A DNA stretch of 52,637 nt from CAYUCJ01 sp049282265. Its GTDB lineage: Bacteria; Desulfobacterota; DSM-4660; Desulfatiglandales; Desulfatiglandaceae. The stretch covers positions 1 to 52,637 of the forward strand of contig JBAPTR010000320.1 in NCBI GenBank assembly GCA_049282265.1. Direction: 5' to 3'. Positions 14,547-23,480 of this stretch are shown one piece after another. Made by a program: the position numbers and the translations under genes. Positions within the stretch are counted from its first letter, which is position 1; every line of letters begins with the position of its first letter. The notes beneath the pieces were generated by a model. It did no database searches and was not told the origin of the DNA. It saw only the letters and a program-made list of their open reading frames with translations.

Positions 14547-15731
14547 ATGGAAGCAGCCAACGATTCACATATTGCCCGCCTCGCACTGTTAAGGGGCGTA
14601 AAGCGTGTCGTCGTCAAAGTCGGGAGCGGCGTTTTGACCGCAAGCAATGATCTGAACACGGCCCTCATCGATAACCTCGCCTCACAAATGATTGATCTTC
14701 GGAGAAACGGGCTTGAAATCATCCTGGTTTCTTCAGGCGCCATTGCCGCCGGGCTTCGCAAGATGGGTCTGAAAAAGAGACCCCAGTCCGTTTCCCAACA
14801 GCAGGCCGTGGCCGCAATAGGCCAAAGTCGCCTAATCATGGCCTACGAGGAGGCCTTCGGACATTACGGGCAGCGTGTGGCACAGGTTCTCCTAACCCGG
14901 GATGATCTTACGCACAGACGTCGCTATCTGAACGCCCGCAAAACCCTTCTCACTCTTCTGTCATGGAAAATTATTCCCGTCATAAATGAAAACGATACGG
15001 TTGTTGCCGATGAAATCAAGTTTGGCGACAATGACAACCTGAGCGCCATGGTCACGGGAATGACCGAATCCCAGCTTCTTGTGAATCTGACAAACATCGA
15101 CGGTTTTTTTGACAAGGATCCCCGTATCCACCGAGATGCGGTCCTCATTGACGTGGTGGAGAAAGTCGACCGGAAAATCATCTCGGACGCCAATAATATT
15201 CCCGGTTTTCTCGGGACCGGGGGCATGGCAAGCAAGGTCAGGGCGGCCCAAAAGGTGGCCATTGCAGGTGTACCTGCCATCATTGCGAATGGTCTGAAAC
15301 CTGATATTCTGAAAACCATCTTTGCAGGCAAGGTCGAAGGAACCGTTTTTCTGCCGGTCGAGGACCGGTTATGTCACAAAAAACACTGGATTGTCTTCAC
15401 CAAATCTCCCAAAGGTGTTATTGTCATAGACAAGGGCGCTGAAAATGCCATTTTAGGGCACGGGAAAAGCCTGCTGCCTTCAGGTATTGTAGCCGTAGAA
15501 GGACGCTTCAGCGTGGGCAATGCCGTTCTGTTGCTCAATGAAAAAGGTATCGAGCTTGCCATGGGCCTTGTCAATTATCATTCCGGTGACATAAGAAAGA
15601 TAAAAGGGCTCAAGACATCTGATATAGAATCGAAACTGGGTTTCAAGCACGATGATGAGGTCATCCACCGCGACAACCTTGTCATCACGGATGAGAAAGA
15701 GGGAAATGGGTTATGTCTATTGCGGTCATGA
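14547..15731 (+). CDS. proB: glutamate 5-kinase
   Basis: 394 residues with an amino-acid-kinase domain (residues about 18-275) and a C-terminal PUA domain (about 295-375). Visible motifs: KVGSGVLT at 24-31, LVSSGAIAAG at 60-69, VINENDTV and FGDNDNLSAMV around the substrate site. It phosphorylates glutamate in the first step of proline synthesis. The start ATG 14547 lacks a strong Shine-Dalgarno; the first 14 residues are not conserved in the family. It overlaps proA by 19 bases. Confidence 0.96.
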   Translation: MEAANDSHIARLALLRGVKRVVVKVGSGVLTASNDLNTALIDNLASQMIDLRRNGLEIILVSSGAIAAGLRKMGLKKRPQSVSQQQAVAAIGQSRLIMAYEEAFGHYGQRVAQVLLTRDDLTHRRRYLNARKTLLTLLSWKIIPVINENDTVVADEIKFGDNDNLSAMVTGMTESQLLVNLTNIDGFFDKDPRIHRDAVLIDVVEKVDRKIISDANNIPGFLGTGGMASKVRAAQKVAIAGVPAIIANGLKPDILKTIFAGKVEGTVFLPVEDRLCHKKHWIVFTKSPKGVIVIDKGAENAILGHGKSLLPSGIVAVEGRFSVGNAVLLLNEKGIELAMGLVNYHSGDIRKIKGLKTSDIESKLGFKHDDEVIHRDNLVITDEKEGNGLCLLRS

Positions 15732-16969
15732 TGGAGCACATGGGAAAAGAGGCAAAGGATGCTGCAAGAAAGCTGAGAAAATGTCAGCGTACGCAGAAAG
15801 ACGCGGCCCTCGATTTGATGGCTTCAAAGCTTCTCGAAAGGCGTCGGCGCATTATTGAAGAAAACGCCAGAGACCTTTCAGAGGCAAGAAAAGCTGGACT
15901 GTCTTCGGCCATGATCGATCGCCTCACCCTCGATGAAAGCGTCATCGAGGGAATGGTCGAAGGTCTCAAGGAAGTTGCCGCCCTGCCTGATCCAGCAGGT
16001 ACGGTGACGGGTATGTGGAAAAGGCCGAACGGACTGCGCGTAGGCCGTATTCGCATACCCCTTGGAGTCATTGGTTTTATTTATGAATCAAGACCCAATG
16101 TCACTGTTGACGCGGCCAGTCTCTGTTTGAAATCCGGAAATGCCGTTATTCTGAAGGGGGGATCTGAGGCCCTTCACTCCAATCTCGCCCTGGCCGAACT
16201 GCTGGGTGAAGCCCTCAGGGATGCGGGACTCCCTGAAAAGGCCATCCAGGTGGTCCCCACTACCGACCGCGAGGCGGTCAATGCGCTGCTCGGCCTTGAA
16301 GACCACGTGGATATTATAATTCCCAGAGGTGGCGAGGGCCTTATCCGGTTTGTGACCCGTCACTCCCGCATCCCCGTGCTCAAGCACTACAAGGGGGTCT
16401 GTCATGTCTATGTGGACAAATTTGCCGATTGGGACATGGCCGAAGCGATCTGTTTCAATGCCAAGGTCCAGCGTCCCGGGGTATGTAATGCTATGGAAAC
16501 CTTGCTGGTGCATGAAGACATCGCCGGCGAATTTCTGCCCCCTATGATCGGCCGATTTCAGGAAGCCTCGGTGGAAATAAGGGGATGCCCGGTGACCCTT
16601 CAACTCGTTCCTGGGATAAGGCCGGCTGTTGATGCCGACTGGGCAGAGGAATTCCTGGACCTGATCCTTGCCGTCAAGGTCGTTTCCGGAATGGATGAAG
16701 CCCTCGATCACATTGACCGGTACGGATCCAATCACACGGAAAGTATTGTCACGAACGACTATGAAAACGCCCAGAGATTCCTTGAAGAGGTGGACTCCTC
16801 TGCAGTGCTGGTCAATGCCTCTACCCGCTTCAACGATGGAAACCAGTTGGGACTTGGCGCAGAAATAGGAATCAACACATCCAAGCTTCATGCATTCGGT
16901 CCCATGGGTCTGGAAGAATTAACCACCACGAAATTTATCGTCTACGGGCAAGGGCAAATAAGGAATTGA
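15713..16969 (+). CDS. proA: gamma-glutamyl phosphate reductase
   Basis: 418 residues of the aldehyde-dehydrogenase superfamily. The catalytic cysteine is C258 in VQRPGVCNAMET. NADPH-fold features include RIPLGVIGFIYESRPNVT (113-130). It reduces glutamyl-5-phosphate made by ProB to the semialdehyde. The ATG at 15713 has AAAGAGGG upstream and lies within the end of proB, so expression is coupled; ATGs at codons 6, 7 and 10 are alternatives. Confidence 0.97.
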   Translation: MSIAVMMEHMGKEAKDAARKLRKCQRTQKDAALDLMASKLLERRRRIIEENARDLSEARKAGLSSAMIDRLTLDESVIEGMVEGLKEVAALPDPAGTVTGMWKRPNGLRVGRIRIPLGVIGFIYESRPNVTVDAASLCLKSGNAVILKGGSEALHSNLALAELLGEALRDAGLPEKAIQVVPTTDREAVNALLGLEDHVDIIIPRGGEGLIRFVTRHSRIPVLKHYKGVCHVYVDKFADWDMAEAICFNAKVQRPGVCNAMETLLVHEDIAGEFLPPMIGRFQEASVEIRGCPVTLQLVPGIRPAVDADWAEEFLDLILAVKVVSGMDEALDHIDRYGSNHTESIVTNDYENAQRFLEEVDSSAVLVNASTRFNDGNQLGLGAEIGINTSKLHAFGPMGLEELTTTKFIVYGQGQIRN

Positions 16970-17640
16970 AGGCTTCGGCACCTGTGAAAATGGGCATCCT
17001 GGGTGGGACTTTTGATCCGATCCACTTTGGACACCTGCGCACGGCCCAAGAAGTCGGCCATGCCATGGGAATGGAAAAAGTATTTCTCATTCCAGCCGCC
17101 TCCCCGCCCCACAAGTCAGGCGAACCGGTAACGGCCTTCCGGCACCGCCTGGCCATGGCCCGATTGGGGGTTGAACCATCTGACATCCTGGAGGTGCTTG
17201 ACCTTGAGGGAAGAAGGGCTGGTCCGTCCTATTCCTTAGACACCCTCAGGCAGCTGAAATCCCAATTCGGGCCAACCGCTGACATCTGTTTCATGTTGGG
17301 AAGCGATGCCTTCCTGGATATCAGGACGTGGAAAGGCTACGAGAAGCTCTTCGATTATGCCCACTTTGTCCTCATACCACGCCCGGGGTATGACATTGAG
17401 ACACTCAGGGACTTTATTTTCGCGCTTGACGCTTCCATGGAACAGACCGGCGAGAAAGATATCTATACAATGCCCTCCGGCAACCGTGTCATCATCTGCA
17501 AGTCCACACTTATAGATATTTCAGCCACGAATATACGCAGGCTGGCAGGCTCCGGCCAATCCATTACCTTCCTCGTTCCTGAAGCCGTCAGGAATTATAT
17601 TTTGGAGAAGGGGCTGTACAGGGCGCATGGAAAGTCTTGA
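16966..17640 (+). CDS. nadD: nicotinate-nucleotide adenylyltransferase
   Basis: 224 residues from a TTG that overlaps the proA stop (TTGA). The nucleotidyltransferase signature GILGGTFDPIHFGHLRTA (HxGH at residues 20-23) and the late ISATNIRR motif are clear. The enzyme adenylylates nicotinate mononucleotide in NAD synthesis. GTG 16984 or ATG 16990 are equally reasonable starts, because the conserved part begins at MGILGG and GAAGG lies upstream of them. The order nadD-rsfS is conserved. Confidence 0.95.
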   Translation: MKASAPVKMGILGGTFDPIHFGHLRTAQEVGHAMGMEKVFLIPAASPPHKSGEPVTAFRHRLAMARLGVEPSDILEVLDLEGRRAGPSYSLDTLRQLKSQFGPTADICFMLGSDAFLDIRTWKGYEKLFDYAHFVLIPRPGYDIETLRDFIFALDASMEQTGEKDIYTMPSGNRVIICKSTLIDISATNIRRLAGSGQSITFLVPEAVRNYILEKGLYRAHGKS

Positions 17641-17995
17641 TAAGGCAAAATTGAGTCTCCAGATTGTCAGGGAGCGAAAGGCTGTTGATCCGGTCTTGTT
17701 CGAGATCGGAAAATTGAGTTCCATCACGGACTACTTCCTCATCGCCAGTGGAAATTCGAGCCGACAGGTACAGTCCATCGTTCGTCATGTTTCCAAGCGA
17801 TTGAGAGAGGAGGGTTTCAGGCCTTACGGCCTTGAGGGCCTGCAGGAGGGCCACTGGGTGCTCATGGATTATGGTGATGTTGTCATCCACATTTTTTACC
17901 AGCCTGTGAGAGAATTCTACGACCTCGAAGGCCTTTGGGTCGAGGCGCCCCGGATCTCGCCGACCAACGAAGCCCCGAGAGGAAATGGCAAGTGA
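17627..17995 (+). CDS. rsfS: ribosome silencing factor RsfS (Iojap)
   Basis: 122 residues with the DUF143 pattern: SITDYFLIASGNSSRQVQSI near 32-51, GLEGLQEGHWVLMDYGDVVIHIF (about 68-90), and a late REFYDLEGLW. It binds L14 and blocks subunit joining in starvation. It overlaps nadD by 14 bases and shares GTGA with the next gene, so this is a tightly packed operon. The last 15 residues are variable. Confidence 0.96.
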   Translation: MESLDKAKLSLQIVRERKAVDPVLFEIGKLSSITDYFLIASGNSSRQVQSIVRHVSKRLREEGFRPYGLEGLQEGHWVLMDYGDVVIHIFYQPVREFYDLEGLWVEAPRISPTNEAPRGNGK

Positions 17996-19407
17996 CCTCC
18001 CGATCTCCCCTCATCCATGCCATTTGCTTCCTGACCATCCTGTGTCTTGTTCTGTCCCCTCTCTGCCTTTTTCCATCCCGTGCCATGGCCCTGTCCATTG
18101 AAGAAGAAACCGTCCTTGGCCAAAAGTTTCTTGCGGAGATTAAAAAGCACTACGAGGTGCTGGACAATGATTATGCCAATGCCTTCATCAACGACCTGGG
18201 GCAGTACCTCACAGGGGCACTTAAGACAAAACCTTTCCCCTTCCATTTCTATATCATCAAAGACAGTTCTCTGAACGCCTTTTCAGCACCCGGAGGACTG
18301 ATTTTTTTCTATTCAGGCCTCATCGATACCATGGACAACTGTGACATGCTGGCTGCCGTCATGGCCCATGAAATCGGACATTCTGCTGCAAGGCATCTCT
18401 CCCATCGCGTTGAACAAAACACGAAAATTGGCCTCGCCACCATGGCCGGGATCCTTGCGGGCGTTCTCATAGGGGGGGGAGCTGCCGCAAGTGCACTCAT
18501 CACCGGATCCATGGCCGCCGGGATTCAGGCACAACTTCATTACAGCCGTGAGGACGAACGTCAGGCAGACCAGTTGGGGTTCCGCTACAGCACGGAGTGT
18601 GGATTTTCCCCCCAGGGTCTCATCGAAGCACTGAAAAAAATTGAACAGGGAAGTTGGATGGGCTCAGGAAAAACGCCGCCCTATCTCCTCACACACCCGA
18701 CGGGTCCCGAGAGGATGGCAAACATTGACAGTATGGTGAAGCAGTATTCGGCGGTGCCCGTGAAGAAGGAGGCCGATCACTTCAGGACCCTTTTCCCCAT
18801 TTTCAAGACCGTTGTTCGGGCCGTCAGTATCGATCCGGACGAGGCGGAACGGGAATTTCTGGAAGATTTGAAGCATGCACCTACTTCCCCCATGGCACAT
18901 TTGGGTCTCGGAATGGTCTATGAGGCCCAATCTGAATACGGCGAAGCCATTTCCCAACTCAAAAAGGCCCTGGAACAAAGGCCTGATTCTGTTTTGATCC
19001 TTCGAACCCTCGGCAAGAACTATCAGTTGGCGGGAAAAGACAGGGAGGCCATACGGATCCTCAAGAAAGCCCTCACTCTGAAAAATGAGGACACCACCTC
19101 CCTCTTCACATTGGCCTTATCCTATGAAAACCTGGAGTCCTACCAGAAGGCCATAGCCCTCTTGAAGAGGCTGGCTTCTTTAGAACCAAGCAGGAATGAG
19201 ATCTATTATCACCTCGGTATCTCTTACGGAAGACAAAACAGACTGGCCCTGGCTCACTACAATTTTGGATTGTATTTCAAGGCCCTTGGGGAACTCCAAA
19301 AGGCCCGATTCCATTTCCAGAAGGCCAAGGAACTTGCTCAAAACGATTCGGGCCTTCTCGAGAAAATCCGCAAGGCCACGAAACCGAAACGTCAAAAGGC
19401 CCTCTGA
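17992..19407 (+). CDS. M48 family metalloprotease with TPR repeats (BepA/YfgC-like)
   Basis: 471 residues from GTG 17992, which overlaps the rsfS stop as GTGA and has GAGAGGAA upstream. An N-terminal signal peptide (about 1-33, ending SRAMA) sends it to the periplasm. Zinc site: HEIGH at 126-130 with the third ligand in SREDERQAD (E189). From about residue 290 the chain holds four to five TPR units (for example EYGEAISQLKKALEQRPDS). This arrangement matches BepA, which checks assembly of LptD and other outer-membrane proteins. TPR spacing was judged by eye. Confidence 0.9.
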   Translation: MTSRSPLIHAICFLTILCLVLSPLCLFPSRAMALSIEEETVLGQKFLAEIKKHYEVLDNDYANAFINDLGQYLTGALKTKPFPFHFYIIKDSSLNAFSAPGGLIFFYSGLIDTMDNCDMLAAVMAHEIGHSAARHLSHRVEQNTKIGLATMAGILAGVLIGGGAAASALITGSMAAGIQAQLHYSREDERQADQLGFRYSTECGFSPQGLIEALKKIEQGSWMGSGKTPPYLLTHPTGPERMANIDSMVKQYSAVPVKKEADHFRTLFPIFKTVVRAVSIDPDEAEREFLEDLKHAPTSPMAHLGLGMVYEAQSEYGEAISQLKKALEQRPDSVLILRTLGKNYQLAGKDREAIRILKKALTLKNEDTTSLFTLALSYENLESYQKAIALLKRLASLEPSRNEIYYHLGISYGRQNRLALAHYNFGLYFKALGELQKARFHFQKAKELAQNDSGLLEKIRKATKPKRQKAL

Positions 19408-19413
19408 CTCGGA

Positions 19414-19566
19414 TCACGAAAGGGTTTTCAAGTAGTCAGCAGCTTCCACGTTGCCCAGGGAAACCGCTTTTTTGAGCTCCTCCACGGCCTTGGCCTTCTG
19501 CCCGGCGGCCGAATAGGCCCTGCCGCGGTTGTGATACATGTCGGCATCTCCCGGATTCAGGCCCAT
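19414..19566 (-). pseudogene. small TPR open frame, probable remnant
   Basis: 50 codons from ATG 19566 to TGA 19416, with an in-frame TAG three codons upstream of the ATG. The product, MGLNPGDADMYHNRGRAYSA..., is one complete TPR unit plus half of another (AGQKAKAVEELKKAVSLGN). A single TPR is unlikely to fold alone, so this looks like the 3' end of a lost longer gene. It is followed immediately by the end of the convergent M48 protease gene. Confidence 0.5.
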
Positions 19567-19605
19567 TCTCTTACGCTATCGGACAAGAGGCGCTTTTGCT
19601 TTAAA

Positions 19606-19624
19606 CATTTCCGGTTCATCCGGG
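19606..19624 (-). repeat. short 3' element, copy B (CCGG-TTCAT-CCGG)
   Basis: Plus-strand CATTTCCGGTTCATCCGGG, 18/19 identical to 10605-10623. It again directly abuts the stop codon of a minus-strand gene, here the cupin. Confidence 0.45.
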
Positions 19625-19954
19625 TCAGGACGTCGTCAGATATTCGGTCCTCACAGGGGAGAAGATTTCTATGGCGACGGCGTCTTCCAGGACTTCCGCC
19701 GCATGGAGCTTGTCACCCTCAATAGACCAACTGTCGCCCGGATCCGCTTCAAACACGTCCCCTTCAATATCAAAACGTATCTTCCCGGAAACAAGATAGC
19801 CCGTCTGTTCGTGGGGATGACTATGCAGTGGAAGAGCACTTCCCTTGGCAAGCCTGAATTCGCAGAGCAATGTTTTTTCTCCATGAACCAGCGGTTTCAT
19901 CAATGCCCCGTCTGCCAGGGTCCTGTATCCTCCATTTCCCTTCTTGTAAAACAT
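19625..19954 (-). CDS. cupin domain-containing protein
   Basis: 109 residues forming one small beta barrel. Cupin motif 1 is visible as PLHSHPHEQTGYLVSGKIRF (His, His, Glu ligands) and motif 2 as PGDSWSIEGDKLHAAEV. It probably binds a divalent metal; substrate and role are unknown. It is the last intact gene of the queA-to-cupin run, 11 bases after the NUDIX gene. Confidence 0.88.
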   Translation of the reverse strand: MFYKKGNGGYRTLADGALMKPLVHGEKTLLCEFRLAKGSALPLHSHPHEQTGYLVSGKIRFDIEGDVFEADPGDSWSIEGDKLHAAEVLEDAVAIEIFSPVRTEYLTTS

Positions 19955-19965
19955 CCGATTCTCCT

Positions 19966-20379
19966 TTATTCGGCGCCATGCCGGCTCAGATACGCGATCG
20001 CCTTTTTATCAGGGGGAGGAAATGCCAGTCTCCCCAGCGCTGAAGGCGCAACCCATTTGATTCCGTCACTCTGCAACGGTTCCGGTTCTCCACCCAGCAA
20101 GGTGCAATGAAAAAAATGAAGAGAGATGGATCTGTCGTCATAGGCATGATCAATGGTGAGGCAATGGCCTTCCACCCTGGTCCGGATGCCGAGTTCCTCG
20201 GTCAGTTCTCTCTCAAGGCACTCCTCCAGTGATTCCCCCTCTTCCCTTTTCCCCCCCGGGAACTCCCACATCCCAGCCAGATGACTTCCCCTTCGCCGCC
20301 TGGAAATCAGCACCTTTCCCGAGCGAAAAATCAATCCGGCTGTCACTTCAAAATGGGGGCTTTCAATTGTTTTTGTCAT
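19966..20379 (-). CDS. mutT: NUDIX hydrolase, MutT-like (8-oxo-dGTP diphosphatase type)
   Basis: 137 residues. The Nudix box is complete: GGKREEGESLEECLERELTE followed by ELGI (residues about 42-65), giving the metal-binding Glu residues. The upstream RRGSHLAGMWEFPGG resembles MutT/MutY-tail proteins, which sanitise 8-oxo-dGTP. Another Nudix substrate cannot be excluded. It overlaps the 3' end of the TPR gene by 17 bases. Confidence 0.88.
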   Translation of the reverse strand: MTKTIESPHFEVTAGLIFRSGKVLISRRRRGSHLAGMWEFPGGKREEGESLEECLERELTEELGIRTRVEGHCLTIDHAYDDRSISLHFFHCTLLGGEPEPLQSDGIKWVAPSALGRLAFPPPDKKAIAYLSRHGAE

Positions 20380-22222
20380 TCTCCATCACTTTCAGTCTCA
20401 GTCTGAGGTAGGCGTTTTGCGCTTCCTCATTGCCGGGATCCAGTGCTATGATCCTTTTATAGGCATCAACGGCGCCGGGATAGTCGCCCCGCTTTTCCCG
20501 GAGTCTTGCGAGATTCTTCAACAAGTCCAAATCCTTCGGGCGTTTTTTCAGGATCCTTTCCATCTCTGCCATGGCCTCTTTCTCCATGCCGACCTTCAGA
20601 TAGGCTACGACCAGATAGTTCCGGAGTTCAATGGCATTGGGATAAATCTTCAAGCCCTTTTCCAGCAGAGGGACCATTTGCTTGTAATCGCCCCGGCTGT
20701 TCAGATATTCTGTTGCGTAAAGATAGGTATCCGGATCACCGGCGCCCAGTTTTGTCAGGGTCACAGCCTCTGTGAATGCCTGCGCAGGGTCCTTCAGTTT
20801 TCTGTAAATGTCCAGCAACAAGCCGTGGGTCTGTGAGTCCCCGGGGTGTTTTTTCACATATCCCACCAGGTAAGGCAGCGCACCTTTCAGGTTTCCCGAT
20901 TCGTACTCTAATACCCCCAGATTGTATCCTACTGTCTCATTGTTGGGATCAAGCGTCAGAATCCTGCGATAGACCGTTTCCAATTCCTTTTTCTTGCCTA
21001 TCTTATCAAGGACATCCGCCATAAGGAGCAAGGCTTCCATGGATTTTGGCTTCTTCCCGAGTACCTGGGAAAGGATGACTTCCGCCTTTTTCCAATCCTT
21101 GTCTTTTACCAGGTCTTGTGCAAGCTTCATGCGACCCTCAATATCGCCGGATTTGAGAGCCAGTGCCTTTTCCAGATAGTACAGTGATTTCTGCTTATCG
21201 CCGGTTTTTTCAAAGAGATAGGAAAGGTTATAATAAAGGTTGGCATCTGTCGGATCGATTTTAGAAGCCATTTGATAGGAATTGATGGCCTTATTGTTGT
21301 TGTCCAACTTTGTCCAGAGATATCCCAGCTTACCGTAGAGAGGCAGTTTTTCTTTTTCAGAGGCCATTATCCCCAGAGCGGCTTCATATTCCATTGCGGC
21401 GGACTTCAAATCTTTCGTATCTTCGAAAGCTCTTGCCAGTTGGAGCCTTGTCTCCAGGTCCTTAGGAGTCATGGCAACAAGCCTCTTGAGCACGGTAATA
21501 ACACCGGCCCTGTTCGCGGTTGCCCTGTAGGACTTCAAAAGGGTCCTGAGTTCGTCCTTGTCAGCCTTACTGCCGGCCATTTTTTCAAGCATCGCTGCAA
21601 CGCTTTTCCATTTGCCCTGGGCTTTATATTCATCCAGCAGCCGCTTTTTTACCTTGGCCTCGTTCGGAAACATGGCAAATGCCTCCTCCAAAACGGACAG
21701 CCTGAGCTTTTTGTCGATGGTCCTGTCCGCCTTGTCAAGCCAGTCATCCACGCGGGGCTTCACATCCACTGTTAACGCACCGAGTTCACGGTCTCTATAC
21801 TTGATTTTGACCGGGAAATGATAGGCTTCAAACATATTATGTCCCGGCAGGAGGCGCAAGATAGGCCATTCATCATATAAGAGCGCACCGGCGTCGAAAC
21901 CGGATGAAACCAGCCGGACATATAAATTGAAAGGAATGTTGGTGGAAATCTTGAGGATCTTGACACGATCCCTGGGATGCAGGGCGAGGTGGTCGCCGGA
22001 AAGGAGTTCTCGCGGTTCCCCGTTTATACTCACCTCGACAGAGGCCAGCCGGGGGGAAACGATATACAGTTCATAATAGTACCAGCCGGCTATGCCCAGT
22101 GCAGCCAAAAGGGCCAGGACGGCCAGCCAGGAAGCCAGTCTTGCCGAAGCGCTCTTTCTTTTCCTTATCCCGTAGTCCAATGCATGAGAACCTTCTAAAA
22201 AGTCACACGTTCCATTTTGCAT
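20363..22222 (-). CDS. membrane-anchored TPR-repeat protein
   Basis: 619 residues. One N-terminal helix, LASWLAVLALLAALGIAGWYY (about 30-50), anchors it; an extracytoplasmic stretch (about 55-170) precedes a long array of tetratricopeptide units from about 190 to the end (for example KAINSYQMASKIDPTDANLYYNLSYLFEKTG and PGAVDAYKRIIALDPGNEEAQ, quoted in part). Such proteins scaffold envelope complexes; no partner is named. ATG 22222 has no ribosome site; TTG 22180 (LDYGIRKRK), with AGAAGG ten bases upstream, is a good alternative. It follows secF in the secDF cluster. Confidence 0.88.
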   Translation of the reverse strand: MQNGTCDFLEGSHALDYGIRKRKSASARLASWLAVLALLAALGIAGWYYYELYIVSPRLASVEVSINGEPRELLSGDHLALHPRDRVKILKISTNIPFNLYVRLVSSGFDAGALLYDEWPILRLLPGHNMFEAYHFPVKIKYRDRELGALTVDVKPRVDDWLDKADRTIDKKLRLSVLEEAFAMFPNEAKVKKRLLDEYKAQGKWKSVAAMLEKMAGSKADKDELRTLLKSYRATANRAGVITVLKRLVAMTPKDLETRLQLARAFEDTKDLKSAAMEYEAALGIMASEKEKLPLYGKLGYLWTKLDNNNKAINSYQMASKIDPTDANLYYNLSYLFEKTGDKQKSLYYLEKALALKSGDIEGRMKLAQDLVKDKDWKKAEVILSQVLGKKPKSMEALLLMADVLDKIGKKKELETVYRRILTLDPNNETVGYNLGVLEYESGNLKGALPYLVGYVKKHPGDSQTHGLLLDIYRKLKDPAQAFTEAVTLTKLGAGDPDTYLYATEYLNSRGDYKQMVPLLEKGLKIYPNAIELRNYLVVAYLKVGMEKEAMAEMERILKKRPKDLDLLKNLARLREKRGDYPGAVDAYKRIIALDPGNEEAQNAYLRLRLKVMENDKNN

Positions 22223-22318
22223 TCAAAGATGATACCAGGGCGGCAAAGAGCAGGCGACGGAGGCGTACAGCACCAACATGTCGAGGAATAGGCCACGCAG
22301 CCAACGCCCGATAGCGCT

Positions 22319-23422
22319 CTAATGCGAATTGGAATCAGGAGCCTCCGAACGCATCTTGCTAAGGGTGCGCTCCTTCTTTGTCGCGGTTCCGGCAGCTTTC
22401 TTCTCAAACATGAGAAGGATGGGGCTGGCCACAAATATGGATGAATAGGTCCCCACAACAATTCCCACAAGCATGGCAAAAGCAAAGTCATGTATAACGC
22501 CACCGCCCAGGAAAAAGAGAGCGGCCACCACCACCAGGGTCGTTGAAGACGTGAGAATCGTCCGACTGAGGGTTTCATTGATGCTGGCATTCATGACTTC
22601 CTTGAAGGGCCTCCTCCTGAAACGCCGCGCATTTTCTCTGATTCGGTCGAAGACAATGATGGTATCGTTTAGTGAATAACCCACGATAGTCAAGAATGCC
22701 GCTATGATGGCAAGGGAAACTTCCCTGTCCGTAAGGGCAAACGCCCCGAGGGTGATCGTGACATCATGGATGAGGGCAATAATGGCCCCAAGGGCATATT
22801 TCAGATCCAGGAACCAGCATAGACCCAGGGTAACCAAGAGGGCTATGACGATGAGCCAGGCCACAGGTATGCCGAAGCTGGAGGTCAGATAGACGACGAA
22901 GGCAAGGGCCAAGGCCATGACAATGCTCATCATCCACTTGAGTTCGAAACGTCCGGAGATGTAGATGGCAATAAAGAGAATGGAGTAGAAGATGGCAAAC
23001 AATGCCTTTTGTCTGAGCTCTTTTCCCACTTTGGGCCCGACCATTTCCACACGTCTGACATTGACCCCCTTGCCGAATGCTGCAACCAGGGCCGTTGTTA
23101 CCTTATCACCCAACCCGGTCAGCTCAAGGTTTGTCTTTCGAACCCTGATGAGGAATTCGTGGGCGGCCTTTTCGCCAAACTGCTGGATGATACTGTCCTG
23201 TAGATTGATCGGTTTGAGGGCCTTCTTGATATCACCGGGAAAATGGGCACGATCCAACTTCACCTGTATCAAGACGCCGCCGGTAAAATCCACGCCGTAG
23301 TCCGGACCACCTCGCCACACGAGCAAAAGAATCGTGATAAGGATCAAGGTACCTGAAAGGACAAACGCTATCTTCCGCCTGCCCACAAAATCAACGTTGG
23401 TATTCGGCTTGATAAATTCCAT
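22319..23422 (-). CDS. secF: protein translocase subunit SecF
   Basis: 367 residues with six predicted helices. SecF marks: FVGRRKIAFVLSGTLIL at the N-terminus, GVDFTGGVLIQVKL in the periplasmic part, and the late GYSLNDTIIVFDRIREN with the NETLSRTILTSSTT loop. It works with SecD to draw proteins across the inner membrane using the proton gradient. It lies 58 bases after secD. The C-terminal tail is hydrophilic. Confidence 0.97.
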   Translation of the reverse strand: MEFIKPNTNVDFVGRRKIAFVLSGTLILITILLLVWRGGPDYGVDFTGGVLIQVKLDRAHFPGDIKKALKPINLQDSIIQQFGEKAAHEFLIRVRKTNLELTGLGDKVTTALVAAFGKGVNVRRVEMVGPKVGKELRQKALFAIFYSILFIAIYISGRFELKWMMSIVMALALAFVVYLTSSFGIPVAWLIVIALLVTLGLCWFLDLKYALGAIIALIHDVTITLGAFALTDREVSLAIIAAFLTIVGYSLNDTIIVFDRIRENARRFRRRPFKEVMNASINETLSRTILTSSTTLVVVAALFFLGGGVIHDFAFAMLVGIVVGTYSSIFVASPILLMFEKKAAGTATKKERTLSKMRSEAPDSNSH

Positions 23423-23480
23423 TTGGTACTCCAGTTTTTCTTTGGTGTCGCGATGATGGCTTTTACGAGATCAATGAAAC

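Noticed and set aside
22195..22590. 131-codon minus frame over the end of secF
   Set aside because: It is the secF sequence read out of frame.
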